Of a stretch of 21,480 nucleotides of DNA, positions 6,288-13,781 are shown in pieces; the stretch's first letter is position 1, and every line of letters starts with the position of its first letter. The DNA lies in the NCBI GenBank assembly GCA_035273665.1, contig DATEOW010000201.1, positions 1 through 21,480 of the forward strand, in the 5' to 3' direction. The translations under genes were made by a program, and so were the position numbers. The notes under the pieces are model-generated. The model did not search any database, had not been told where the DNA came from, and was given only the letters and a program-made list of their open reading frames with translations. The DNA is from DATEEW01 sp035273665 (GTDB lineage Bacteria; Pseudomonadota; Gammaproteobacteria; Burkholderiales; SG8-39).

Positions 6288-8414
6288 AAACTTAATCTTA
6301 AAGCTACGAAAAAAACCTTCACCTACGGCGCTCACCAAGTGACGATGGAAACGGGCGAAGTCGCTCGGCAATCTACCGGCGCCGTGCTGATCAACATGGA
6401 TGACACCGTGGTCCTTTGTGCCGTGACGGCGTCCAAGGACAGCAAACCGGGGCAGGACTTCTTCCCCTTGACGGTCGACTACGTCGAGAAGACCTACGCC
6501 GCAGGGAAGATCCCCGGCGGTTTCTTCAAGCGCGAAGGTAAACAAAGCGAAAAAGAGATCCTGACTTCGCGCCTGATCGACCGTCCAATCAGACCGCTCT
6601 TTCCGGAAGGCTTTTATAACGAAGTCCAGGTCGTCGCGACGGTTATGTCCGTCAACCCGGAAGTCGATCCCGATATCGTCGCAATGATCGGCTGTTCCGC
6701 CGCTTTGACTATTGCGGGGTTGCCGTTCAACGGCCCAATCGGCGCAGCGCGCGTCGGCTATATCGGCGGTCAGTATGTATTGAATCCGACAGCGTCCCAA
6801 CTCAAAGAGAGTCAACTCAACTTGGTCGTCGCCGGTACCGAACACGCGGTGCTGATGGTCGAGTCCGAGGCGCAGGAATTGCCTGAAACCGTGATGCTCG
6901 GCGCTGTAGTGCATGGCCACGAGCAGATGCAGGTCGCGATCAACGCCATCAACGAATTGGCGGATGAGGCGGGCAAACCGCAATGGGATTGGCAACCGGC
7001 CGCGAAGAACGAAGCGCTCATCGCACGTATCAACGAACTGGCCGAAACCAAAGTTCGCGAGGCGTTCCGCATCAAGCAGAAGCAAGTCCGTAACGACCGT
7101 CTGAACGAAATTCGTAATGCGACCATTGAAGCGCTGACCAGCGGCAACGAAACGCCCATCGACGTCAACCTTGTCAAAGAGACCTTTTTCAATTTGGAAG
7201 CGCGCATCGTGCGCAGTCAAATCCTGGACGGCGAACCGCGTATTGACGGTCGCGACACGCGCACCGTGCGGCCTATCGACGTACGTGTCGGCGTGCTGCC
7301 GCGGACGCATGGATCCGCACTGTTTACCCGTGGCGAAACGCAGGCCTTGGTCGTTGCGACGCTGGGGACCGGCCGTGACGAGCAGATCATCGATGCGTTG
7401 ATGGGCGAGTACAAAGACCGCTTCATGCTTCACTACAACATGCCTCCCTATGCGACGGGCGAAACCGGCCGCATGGGCGCGCCCCGCCGTCGCGAGATCG
7501 GCCACGGACGCCTTGCTAAACGTGCCTTGCTCGCGATGTTGCCCAGCCCCGAAGAGTTCGCCTACAGCATGCGCGTGGTCTCTGAAATCACGGAATCCAA
7601 CGGCTCCAGTTCCATGGCATCCGTGTGCGGCGGCAGCCTGGCGCTGATGGATGCAGGTGTGCCGATGAAGAATCACGTGGCGGGGATCGCGATGGGCCTG
7701 ATCAAGGAAGGCAACCGCTTCGCCGTACTGACCGACATCCTGGGCGATGAAGATCACCTCGGCGACATGGATTTCAAAGTCGCGGGAAGCGAAAACGGCA
7801 TCACGGCCTTGCAGATGGATATCAAGATCGAGGGCATCACCAAAGAGATCATGCAAGTTGCACTGTCGCAGGCGCAGACCGCTCGTCTGCATATTCTGCA
7901 GATGATGAAAGACGCGCTGCAAGGCTCGCGCGGCGAGATCTCCTCCTTTGCGCCTCGCATCATCAAGCTGAAAATTAACCCGGAAAAAATCCGCGATGTG
8001 ATCGGCAAAGGCGGGATTGTCATCCGCGGTATCCAAGAAGAAACAGGTACGACCATCGAAATTACGGATGACGGCACCATCAGCATTGCGTGCGTGAGCG
8101 CTGAAGGTGGCGAGGCCGCTAAGAAGAAGATCGAAGAAATCACCGCTGAAGTGGAAGTGGGCCGCGTCTATGACGGCACGGTACTGCGTTTGCTGGACTT
8201 CGGAGCGATTGTCAGTGTCTTGCCGGGCAAGGACGGTCTTCTCCACATTTCGCAGATCAGCCATCAGCGTGTTAACGCTGTGAGCGACTTCCTCAAAGAA
8301 GGCCAGGCCGTGAAAGTGAAAGTGCTGGAAGCCGATGAAAAAGGGCGTTTGCGCCTGTCGATGAAGGCGCTAGCCGAGCAGCCAGCTGCGCCCGCCACCG
8401 AAACCCCACAGTAG
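6285..8414 (+). CDS. pnp: Polyribonucleotide nucleotidyltransferase (PNPase)
   Basis: PNPase is a phosphorolytic 3'-to-5' exoribonuclease and degradosome partner. The TTG start gives 709 residues beginning MKLNLKATKKTFTYG. The order is a first RNase PH domain (with RPIRPLFPEGF and PFNGPIGAARVGY), an all-helical linker and a second RNase PH domain. The second PH domain holds LPRTHGSALFTRGETQ, the phosphate-binding region SNGSSSMASVCGGSLALMDAG (TESNGSSSMASVCGG) and GDEDHLGDMDFKVAG. A KH domain with VIGKGG and an S1 domain with FGAIVSVLPGKDGLLHISQI complete it. The C-terminal tail is short and Ala/Pro-rich. The gene lies between two intrinsic terminators. I see no convincing promoter in the 86-base leader. 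Confidence 0.96.
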   Translation: MKLNLKATKKTFTYGAHQVTMETGEVARQSTGAVLINMDDTVVLCAVTASKDSKPGQDFFPLTVDYVEKTYAAGKIPGGFFKREGKQSEKEILTSRLIDRPIRPLFPEGFYNEVQVVATVMSVNPEVDPDIVAMIGCSAALTIAGLPFNGPIGAARVGYIGGQYVLNPTASQLKESQLNLVVAGTEHAVLMVESEAQELPETVMLGAVVHGHEQMQVAINAINELADEAGKPQWDWQPAAKNEALIARINELAETKVREAFRIKQKQVRNDRLNEIRNATIEALTSGNETPIDVNLVKETFFNLEARIVRSQILDGEPRIDGRDTRTVRPIDVRVGVLPRTHGSALFTRGETQALVVATLGTGRDEQIIDALMGEYKDRFMLHYNMPPYATGETGRMGAPRRREIGHGRLAKRALLAMLPSPEEFAYSMRVVSEITESNGSSSMASVCGGSLALMDAGVPMKNHVAGIAMGLIKEGNRFAVLTDILGDEDHLGDMDFKVAGSENGITALQMDIKIEGITKEIMQVALSQAQTARLHILQMMKDALQGSRGEISSFAPRIIKLKINPEKIRDVIGKGGIVIRGIQEETGTTIEITDDGTISIACVSAEGGEAAKKKIEEITAEVEVGRVYDGTVLRLLDFGAIVSVLPGKDGLLHISQISHQRVNAVSDFLKEGQAVKVKVLEADEKGRLRLSMKALAEQPAAPATETPQ

Positions 8415-8427
8415 GCGGAATCGGCGC

Positions 8428-8457
8428 ACAAAAAGGACGCTGCGGCGTCCTTTTTGT
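8428..8457 (+). terminator. Strong intrinsic terminator after pnp
   Basis: A 13-bp perfect stem (8428-8440 with 8445-8457) with a TGCG loop contains GGACGC/GCGTCC flanked by A5/T5. It is therefore a canonical and potentially bidirectional terminator. It closes the nusA-pnp block 14 bases after the pnp stop. Confidence 0.92.
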
Positions 8458-8473
8458 TTGTATAAGGATAGAT

Positions 8474-8827
8474 ATGCGTGTCGAGTTATATGGCATTCCC
8501 AATTGCGAAACGGTGAAGAAGGCGCTTGCCTGGCTTGCCGATCACGATGTGAATGTACAGTTTCACAATTTCAAGAAGGAAGGCCTCGCGCCGGCCAAGG
8601 TCAAAAGCTGGTTGAAGCAGGTCGAATGGAGCCGCTTGCTTAATCGCAAAGGCACGACCTGGCGCAAGCTTGACGAAGAGACTCAGGCCTCAATCACGAC
8701 TGCAGCCGCCGCAACGCGCTTGATGTGCGAACAGCCCAGCATCGTCAAACGTCCCGTCGTCGAGTATGGCGCTAAACTGTTACTCGGTTTTGATCCCCAA
8801 CATTACGCGGAAGCTTTTAAGAAATGA
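8474..8827 (+). CDS. ArsC/Spx-family (YffB-type) thioredoxin-fold protein
   Basis: The protein has 117 residues with the ArsC/Spx fold. It opens MRVELYGIPNCETVKKA, with one N-terminal cysteine at residue 11, and carries PSIVKRPVVEYG near residues 88-99, with Arg93 at the position conserved in arsenate reductase-like proteins. The family includes ArsC and the YffB group; YffB-type genes lie directly before dapE in E. coli and many relatives, as here. A genuine arsenate reductase role is not implied: there is no ars gene nearby, and YffB-type members are of uncertain, possibly glutathione-linked, function. AAGGA lies five bases before the ATG, and the stop overlaps the dapE ATG. Confidence 0.85.
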   Translation: MRVELYGIPNCETVKKALAWLADHDVNVQFHNFKKEGLAPAKVKSWLKQVEWSRLLNRKGTTWRKLDEETQASITTAAAATRLMCEQPSIVKRPVVEYGAKLLLGFDPQHYAEAFKK

Positions 8828-9951
8828 GCGCCACCCTTGATCTCGCGTGCGAATTGATCTCGCGTCGCTCGCTTACCCCGGATGATGCAGGCTGCCAACA
8901 ACTGATCATTGAGCGGTTACAACGGATAGGTTTCCAGTGCGAGAGTATTTGTCTCAACGGAGTGACGAACCTGTGGGCGAGGCGCGGTACCGCTGCGCCA
9001 GTCTTCTGTTTTGCCGGGCACACCGACGTGGTTCCCACTGGGCCTCTGGACGAGTGGACCTCCGATCCTTTCACGCCGGTCATACGCGAAGGTCGCTTAT
9101 ACGGTCGTGGGGCGGCGGACATGAAGACCTCTGTGGCAGCTTTCGTGACTTCGGTGGAAGCCTTCATCGCCGCGCACCCGGATCATCGTGGCTCGATCGC
9201 TTTACTGATCACTTCCGACGAAGAGGGTATTGCAACGGATGGCACTGTCCAAGTCGTCGAGCGGCTCGCGGCACGCGGGGAGAGAATCGACTTTTGTCTC
9301 GTAGGCGAGCCGAGTGGCGTTCATCGTTTGGGCGACACGATCAAGAACGGTCGACGCGGTTCGCTGTCGGGCACCTTGCAAGTGCGAGGCATCCAGGGGC
9401 ATATTGCCTATCCGCAATTGGGCCTCAATCCGATTCATAAGGCGCTTCCTGCGTTGAGCGAATTGAGTGCGATTGAATGGGATCGGGGCAACGAAGACTT
9501 TCCGCCAACCAGTTTTCAAATCTCGAATATCCGCGCCGGTACGGGCGCGACGAATGTCATTCCCGGCACGCTGGAGGTCTTGTTCAATTTTCGCTTTTCT
9601 ACCGAAAGCACGGACGACAGCTTGCGCCACAGGGTGCACGAGGTCCTCGACCGACATGGTCTCGAATACAGCCTCGATTGGTTCCTTTCCGGCAGTCCTT
9701 TCCTTACCCCTCGCGGTGAACTTGTGAGTATCGCGCGCGCGGCCATCAAGGAAGAAACCGGTATCGACGTTACGCTCTCCACGACCGGCGGCACCTCCGA
9801 CGGGCGCTTTATCGCGCGTATCTGTTCGGAAATCATCGAGCTTGGGCCTGTTAACCTCTCCATTCATCGATTGGACGAACACGTCGATGTTGCGGCGGTC
9901 GATTCCCTGCACCGCATCTACGTTCGTGTGTTGGAAAAGCTTCTTGCCTGA
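8824..9951 (+). CDS. dapE: Succinyl-diaminopimelate desuccinylase
   Basis: DapE hydrolyses N-succinyl-LL-2,6-diaminopimelate to LL-diaminopimelate and succinate, feeding peptidoglycan and lysine synthesis. The 375-residue M20 metallopeptidase shows the di-zinc ligands in order. These are GHTDVVPTG (His66, with Asp68), RGAADMK (Asp99), TSDEEG (catalytic Glu133 and ligand Glu134), VGEPSG (Glu162) and SIHRLDEHV (His348). The dimerisation domain lies between about residues 178 and 290. The start overlaps the stop of the upstream ArsC-like gene, and the stop is immediately followed by the prmB ATG. The DapD and DapC genes for the preceding steps lie on the opposite strand about 3-5 kb away. Confidence 0.96.
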   Translation: MSATLDLACELISRRSLTPDDAGCQQLIIERLQRIGFQCESICLNGVTNLWARRGTAAPVFCFAGHTDVVPTGPLDEWTSDPFTPVIREGRLYGRGAADMKTSVAAFVTSVEAFIAAHPDHRGSIALLITSDEEGIATDGTVQVVERLAARGERIDFCLVGEPSGVHRLGDTIKNGRRGSLSGTLQVRGIQGHIAYPQLGLNPIHKALPALSELSAIEWDRGNEDFPPTSFQISNIRAGTGATNVIPGTLEVLFNFRFSTESTDDSLRHRVHEVLDRHGLEYSLDWFLSGSPFLTPRGELVSIARAAIKEETGIDVTLSTTGGTSDGRFIARICSEIIELGPVNLSIHRLDEHVDVAAVDSLHRIYVRVLEKLLA

Positions 9952-10842
9952 ATGGTTGCCACGAGCGAGCCACAACGAACGGTAGCGATAGCGCTTGAAA
10001 TTGCCGCCAGCCGTTTCGAGAAAGCGCGCTTGGTTTTCGGGCACGGTACACATAACGCATACGACGAGGCGGCCTGGCTCATGTTGCATGTGTTGAAGGC
10101 GCCGATCGATACGCTTCAACCCTTACTTCAACGCCTTCTCACCGCTTCAGAGCAGTCGGCGTTTGACGCCTTGGTGGAACGACGAATCAATGAACGGAAG
10201 CCGGCGGCGTATCTACTGCAGGAGGCGTGGCTGGGCCAGTATCGCTTCTATGTCGATGAACGGGTGATCGTCCCGCGTTCATTCATCGCAGAGTTGCTGC
10301 AGGAACGATTACAACCCTGGGTCGACCAACCGGGGAAGCGCATGGAGGTATTGGATCTATGCACGGGCTCCGGTTGCTTGGCCATCTGCGCCGCACTTAA
10401 TTTTCCACGCGCCGTCTTGACCGCAGCCGATCTCTCGCGTGAAGCACTCGAGGTCGCGAAGCGCAATGTCCGCGACTACGAGCTGGAATCCCGCATCACG
10501 CTTTTCGAATCGGATCTCTTCAGACAATTGCCGCCGCAACAATACGACATCATCCTCAGTAATCCACCTTATGTGGATGCAGCTTCGATGAGCCGCTTGC
10601 CACGCGAATATCGGCACGAGCCGCGCATGTCGCTCGCCTCGGGAAAAGATGGGCTGGATGCCGTGCGCGTCATTCTGCGCAGTGCAAGAGCATTTCTGAA
10701 AGAGCGTGGTTTGTTGATCGTGGAAATCGGCCACAATCGCAGCCAACTAGAGCGGACCTTCCCGCACTTGCCTTTTACATGGCTCGAAGTGAGTGCGGGG
10801 GAGCAGTTTGTTTTTCTGCTAACGCGTGAGCAGTTGCTCTAG
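9952..10842 (+). CDS. prmB: Ribosomal protein L3 N5-glutamine methyltransferase PrmB
   Basis: PrmB methylates a conserved glutamine of 50S protein L3 using S-adenosylmethionine. The 296-residue protein has a helical N-terminal domain. The segment AAYLLQEAWLGQYRFYVDER comes next and is followed by VPRSFIAELL. The SAM motif VLDLCTGSGCLAI (about 133-145) and the catalytic NPPY (204-207) that recognises the glutamine amide complete it. Paralogue PrmC (release factors) shares NPPY, but the FYVDERVIVPRS sequence and the position next to dapE favour PrmB. The ATG follows the dapE TGA with no gap and has no clear Shine-Dalgarno, so coupling is likely. The TAG stop overlaps the convergent gene's TAG. 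Confidence 0.92.
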   Translation: MVATSEPQRTVAIALEIAASRFEKARLVFGHGTHNAYDEAAWLMLHVLKAPIDTLQPLLQRLLTASEQSAFDALVERRINERKPAAYLLQEAWLGQYRFYVDERVIVPRSFIAELLQERLQPWVDQPGKRMEVLDLCTGSGCLAICAALNFPRAVLTAADLSREALEVAKRNVRDYELESRITLFESDLFRQLPPQQYDIILSNPPYVDAASMSRLPREYRHEPRMSLASGKDGLDAVRVILRSARAFLKERGLLIVEIGHNRSQLERTFPHLPFTWLEVSAGEQFVFLLTREQLL

Positions 10843-11192
10843 CTTTGTTGGCGTAACAACGCAGGGTGAGAGAAATGGTTTTTAAGGCCATGCATAACGG
10901 CCTTGATGCCATCTTCTTCGAGGAGATCGAGCAGTCGCTCTAGGTCAGCCCTACTATCCGGCAAGTCGATCGCGCGGCCATCGATCTCGCGCACGAACAT
11001 GAGCGGCGCAACGATGGCGAAGTACATCTGATTCTTGCCGTTTTCACCCAAGACTTCTAATAAACGGCACAACGCGCGCGCCCCCGGTTTTTTCAAACCT
11101 ATACGGCGATTGCGTGCATCGGTGACGACGACTTGCTGCTCTTCGCCTCGGCTCATGACGGGCGTGCGAGGCTTCAATGCGACGCTTTTCAT
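10839..11192 (-). CDS. Small unrecognised protein convergent with prmB
   Basis: I do not recognise this gene with confidence. The ATG at 11192 gives 117 residues. The frame remains open upstream to about 11378, but that part reads like non-coding sequence; an ATG at residue 13 (MSRGEEQQ) is an alternative start. The conserved-looking core is VVVTDARNRRIGLKKPG, then a hydrophobic segment MYFAIVAPLMFVREIDG, then an acidic Leu-rich helix ending DGIKAVM. This recalls small phage tail-assembly-type proteins, but only from memory. There is no signal peptide and one Cys. Its TAG shares CTAG with the prmB stop. A candidate promoter lies at 11229-11256. Confidence 0.6.
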   Translation of the reverse strand: MKSVALKPRTPVMSRGEEQQVVVTDARNRRIGLKKPGARALCRLLEVLGENGKNQMYFAIVAPLMFVREIDGRAIDLPDSRADLERLLDLLEEDGIKAVMHGLKNHFSHPALLRQQS

Positions 11193-11228
11193 CTGCTCGA
11201 AGCATTCCCGCGTTATAAAAGTGCGCAC

Positions 11229-11256
11229 ATTATTGCCCTTCGAGGAAAAAAGACAA
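11229..11256 (-). promoter_or_regulatory. Candidate promoter for the small convergent gene
   Basis: On the minus strand TTGTCT (11251-11256) and AATAAT (11229-11234) are 16 bases apart in a locally AT-rich stretch about 37 bases before the chosen start. The 8-bp palindrome GTGCGCAC (11221-11228) lies just downstream of the -10, where a repressor could bind. This is pattern match only. Confidence 0.35.
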
Positions 11257-11355
11257 TCGGCCACAAGACGGTGGGTAAAACTTTGGGCGCAGGATATGCT
11301 AATAGATATCAGTAACTTATAGGGATGTCTGGCAGAATTAGGGCGCCTCGGCGCA

Positions 11356-11375
11356 CCTAAGCCATTTGGCCTAGG
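11356..11375 (-). other. Hairpin after tRNA-His
   Basis: Read on the minus strand, an 8-bp stem including one G-U wobble with a 4-base loop begins six bases after the encoded CCA of tRNA-His. On the plus strand the same position is a mismatch, so the structure favours minus-strand RNA. No T-run follows, so it is more likely a processing or stabilising hairpin, or a weak terminator, than a canonical terminator. Confidence 0.4.
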
Positions 11376-11381
11376 CAAAGA

Positions 11382-11458
11382 TGGGGTGGCTGATGGGACT
11401 CGAACCCACGACGACTGGAATCACAATCCAGGACTCTACCAACTGAGCTACAGCCACC
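11382..11458 (-). tRNA. tRNA-His (GTG)
   Basis: The cloverleaf is complete on the minus strand. The anticodon loop TTGTGAT carries GTG on a CTGGA/TCCAG stem, and the T arm contains GGGTTCGAGTCCC. The acceptor ends CCACC followed by an encoded CCA. The extra 5' G that pairs with C73, characteristic of tRNA-His, is present at 11458. G34 makes it a substrate for queuosine modification. It is the last of three co-oriented tRNAs. Confidence 0.97.
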
Positions 11459-11466
11459 ACTGAGAC

Positions 11467-11543
11467 TGGCGTGCCCGACAGGAATCGAACCTGTAACCCC
11501 CAGCTTAGAAGGCTGGTGCTCTATCCAGTTGAGCTACGGGCAC
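11467..11543 (-). tRNA. tRNA-Arg (TCT)
   Basis: The minus-strand cloverleaf has acceptor GTGCCCG/CGGGCAC and anticodon loop CTTCTAA on a CCAGC/GCTGG stem (anticodon TCT, reading AGA/AGG). The T loop has GGTTCGATTCC, and the discriminator is G with an encoded CCA. It is the middle member of the three-tRNA cluster, 8 bases from tRNA-His and 28 from tRNA-Pro. Confidence 0.97.
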
Positions 11544-11571
11544 TTTTCGAGACCATTGTCGGGTACGAAAC

Positions 11572-11648
11572 TGGTCGGGGTGGAGAGATTTGAACTCCCG
11601 ACATCCTGGTCCCAAACCAGGCGCGCTACCAGGCTACGCTACACCCCG
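11572..11648 (-). tRNA. tRNA-Pro (TGG)
   Basis: The minus-strand cloverleaf has acceptor CGGGGTG/CACCCCG and anticodon loop TTTGGGA on a CCTGG/CCAGG stem (anticodon TGG). The T arm contains GAGTTCAAATCTC, and A73 is followed by an encoded CCA. It is the first tRNA of the cluster, about 10 bases after the -10 element of the candidate tRNA promoter. Confidence 0.97.
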
Positions 11649-11658
11649 AAGGGGGCGT

Positions 11659-11688
11659 AGTTTAAGCGCTACGGGGAGTAAGGGTCAA
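11659..11688 (-). promoter_or_regulatory. Promoter of the tRNA cluster with GC-rich discriminator
   Basis: On the minus strand TTGACC (11683-11688) is followed after 18 bases by TAAACT (11659-11664). Just downstream comes ACGCCCCC before the mature 5' end of tRNA-Pro. A near-consensus -35 with a GC-rich discriminator is typical of stable-RNA promoters under stringent (ppGpp/DksA) control. The stringent inference rests on established promoter features, not on data here. Confidence 0.65.
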
Positions 11689-11720
11689 ACTCAGGCGCAA
11701 CGAGGGCTGTCCCGAGGGGG

Positions 11721-12899
11721 CTAAGCCGCTTTCTCGTCACTCATATCGAGTTTGAATTCGGTGAAGGAAGCGCCACTTGCGGCTTGCTCGGCGGCCTGGT
11801 GGGGCACGTTCAACTTGGGCGCCGGCGGAGCAGCCGGTTGTGCCTCACTGTTGTTCATCAGCCACATCAGGTTATTCGCCGAATCGGCGTTCGCGAGCGC
11901 CTCTTCCTTGGTAATGCGGCCCTCGCGCACCATATTGAACAGTGCTTGCTCGAAGGTCTGGGAACCGGGCGAAAGGCTTTTTTCCATCGCCTCTTTGATT
12001 TCGTTGACCTGACCTTGTTCGATCAAATCGGCGATGTGGCGGGAGTTCAGCATTACCTCAACGGCCGGCGTACGTTCGCCTTTCGTATTGCGTATCAAAC
12101 GCTGGGACACGACACACCGCAAGGAAGCAGAGAGATCCTGCAGCAAGGCAGGGCGGTTTTCCAAAGGATAGAAACTGATGATTCGATTGAGCGCGTGATA
12201 GGCATTGTTGGCATGCAGGGTGGCCAAACACAAATGGCCCGACTGCGCATAAGCAATTGCCATCGTCATCGCTTCTCGATCGCGGATCTCACCGATGAGA
12301 ATGACGTCCGGCGCCTGTCGCAACGCATTGCGCAGGGCGACGTGGTATGACTGCGCATCGGTGCCCAGTTCGCGCTGATTGACGATGGATTTCTTATGCT
12401 TGAACAGGAATTCGATCGGATCTTCGATGGTGATGATATGACCGGCCATCTGTTCATTGCGAAAATCGATCATCGCCGCGAGCGAGGTGGACTTGCCGGA
12501 CCCCGTTGCGCCGACCATGAGCACCAAGCCGCGCTTCTCCAGCACGATTTCTTTGAGTACGGGCGGCAGGTTGAGGGTATCGAATCCAGGGACGTTGCCT
12601 GGAATGAAGCGGACAACCATGGCGGGCGTCGTGCGCTGCATGAAGCAGCTGATCCGAAAGCTACCCAGGCCCTGGATAGGATAAGACGTGTTGAGTTCGA
12701 AGCTTTGATCGAACTCCTGCAACTGCTTCTCGGTAAGAATCTCCGTCATCATGCCGCGCACCATGTCGGGCTTGATGATCTGCTGATTCACGGGGATGCT
12801 GCTGCCGTTGATCTTGATCGCGATGGGGGCGCCGACCGACACGAAAATATCGGAGGCGTTCTTTTCCGCCATCAGTTCGAAGAGCCGCTTCATCGCCAT
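11721..12899 (-). CDS. pilU: Type IV pilus retraction ATPase PilU
   Basis: PilU is the PilT-dependent accessory retraction motor at the cytoplasmic base of type IV pili. The 392-residue protein has the N-terminal PAS-like domain and a RecA-like core. The core shows Walker A GATGSGKST (130-138), the Asp box around ITIEDPIEF (157-165), Walker B DVILIGEIRD (198-207) and the His box GHLCLATLHAN (221-231). It aligns better with PilU (the MKRLFELMAEKNASDIFVSVG opening, here LFELMAEKNASDIFVSVG) than PilT. The Ala/Pro-rich tail and DMSDEKAA end are also PilU-like. AAGGAG lies eight bases before the ATG. It follows dapD by 41 bases, and no pilT lies on either side. Confidence 0.92.
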   Translation of the reverse strand: MAMKRLFELMAEKNASDIFVSVGAPIAIKINGSSIPVNQQIIKPDMVRGMMTEILTEKQLQEFDQSFELNTSYPIQGLGSFRISCFMQRTTPAMVVRFIPGNVPGFDTLNLPPVLKEIVLEKRGLVLMVGATGSGKSTSLAAMIDFRNEQMAGHIITIEDPIEFLFKHKKSIVNQRELGTDAQSYHVALRNALRQAPDVILIGEIRDREAMTMAIAYAQSGHLCLATLHANNAYHALNRIISFYPLENRPALLQDLSASLRCVVSQRLIRNTKGERTPAVEVMLNSRHIADLIEQGQVNEIKEAMEKSLSPGSQTFEQALFNMVREGRITKEEALANADSANNLMWLMNNSEAQPAAPPAPKLNVPHQAAEQAASGASFTEFKLDMSDEKAA

Positions 12900-12940
12900 C
12901 GGTATTTCTCCTTGTAGGCGCGTCAGCGGCCGAAGCTTGG

Positions 12941-13765
12941 CTATTCGCGCAGCAGCTCGTTGATGCTTGTCTTCGCACGGGTCTTCGCATCGACCTGCTT
13001 GACGATCACGGCTGCATAGAGCGCGTATTTTCCGTCCGCGCTAGGGAGGCTGCCAGGAACTACTACCGATCCCGCCGGGACACGGCCATAGAGGACGCGG
13101 TCATTGGCACGGTCATAGATTCGGGTACTCATTCCGATGAAAACTCCCATTGAAATCACAGAGTTTTCTTCGACAATGACCCCTTCCACCACTTCCGACC
13201 GGGCGCCGACAAAACAGTTGTCTTCAATAATGGTGGGGTTGGCTTGCAATGGTTCCAGCACGCCGCCGATGCCTACGCCGCCGGACAAGTGCACGCCTTT
13301 GCCAATTTGCGCACAACTGCCTACCGTCGCCCAGGTATCGACCATCGTGCCTTCGTCGACGTATGCACCGATATTGACGTATGAAGGCATGAGCACCGCG
13401 TTCTTCGCAATGTATGAGCCGCGCCGCGCCATGGCCGGGGGCACAACCCGAAAACCGCCCGCAGCGAAATCGGCCGGAGTGTAATGGGCGAATTTGCTTT
13501 GCACCTTGTCGTAATACTGTGTCGACGAACCGGGCAAGACTTGGTTGTCGTGCAAGCGAAAAGACAGCAGCACTGCCTTCTTAATCCACTGATGCGTTTT
13601 CCATTCGCCCTCTATTTTTTCGGCGACACGCAATTCACCGCGGTCAAGACGGGCGATGACATTTTCGACAGCGTCGCGAATTGAGGGGTCGGCTGAGGCA
13701 GGGGAAAGATTGGCGCGGTTTTCCCACGCTTGGTCGATGGTGGATTGCAGGGCTTGCAGAGACAT
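12941..13765 (-). CDS. dapD: Tetrahydrodipicolinate N-succinyltransferase
   Basis: DapD transfers succinyl from succinyl-CoA to tetrahydrodipicolinate, the entry step of the succinylase branch to diaminopimelate. The 274 residues equal the E. coli length. A helical N-terminal domain (1 to about 100) precedes a left-handed parallel beta-helix of hexapeptide repeats (about 105-250). That helix includes MPSYVNIGAYVDEGTMVDTW, then VGSCAQIGKGVHLSGGVGIGG (here VGSCAQIGKGVHLSGG) and FVGARSEVVEGVIVEENSV. It ends in the usual KTSINELLR. AAGG lies eight bases upstream of the start. It is the third gene of the queF-dapC-dapD-pilU unit. Confidence 0.97.
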   Translation of the reverse strand: MSLQALQSTIDQAWENRANLSPASADPSIRDAVENVIARLDRGELRVAEKIEGEWKTHQWIKKAVLLSFRLHDNQVLPGSSTQYYDKVQSKFAHYTPADFAAGGFRVVPPAMARRGSYIAKNAVLMPSYVNIGAYVDEGTMVDTWATVGSCAQIGKGVHLSGGVGIGGVLEPLQANPTIIEDNCFVGARSEVVEGVIVEENSVISMGVFIGMSTRIYDRANDRVLYGRVPAGSVVVPGSLPSADGKYALYAAVIVKQVDAKTRAKTSINELLRE

Positions 13766-13781
13766 AAAGGAACCTTCGAGC

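Noticed and set aside
6234..8264. A 676-codon open frame on the minus strand covering nearly all of pnp
   Set aside because: PNPase is unmistakable on the plus strand. The antisense frame is open because the codon bias of pnp rarely creates stops in that frame, and its product is His/Phe/Asp-rich with no recognisable domain.
8444..8466. A promoter with TATAAG just before the ArsC-like gene
   Set aside because: The hexamer overlaps the Shine-Dalgarno and would put the start on the ATG; no matching -35 element is present.
8474..8827. Arsenate-resistance function for the ArsC-like gene
   Set aside because: The context next to dapE and the lack of ars neighbours fit the YffB group; membership of the fold alone does not show arsenate reduction.
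9202..10119. A 305-codon minus-strand frame across the dapE-prmB junction
   Set aside because: It overlaps two well-supported genes and has shadow-like composition.
11339..11660. Phage attachment site or integrated element at the tRNA cluster
   Set aside because: No integrase and no duplicated tRNA 3' end was found in the window; only the small orphan gene hints at it.
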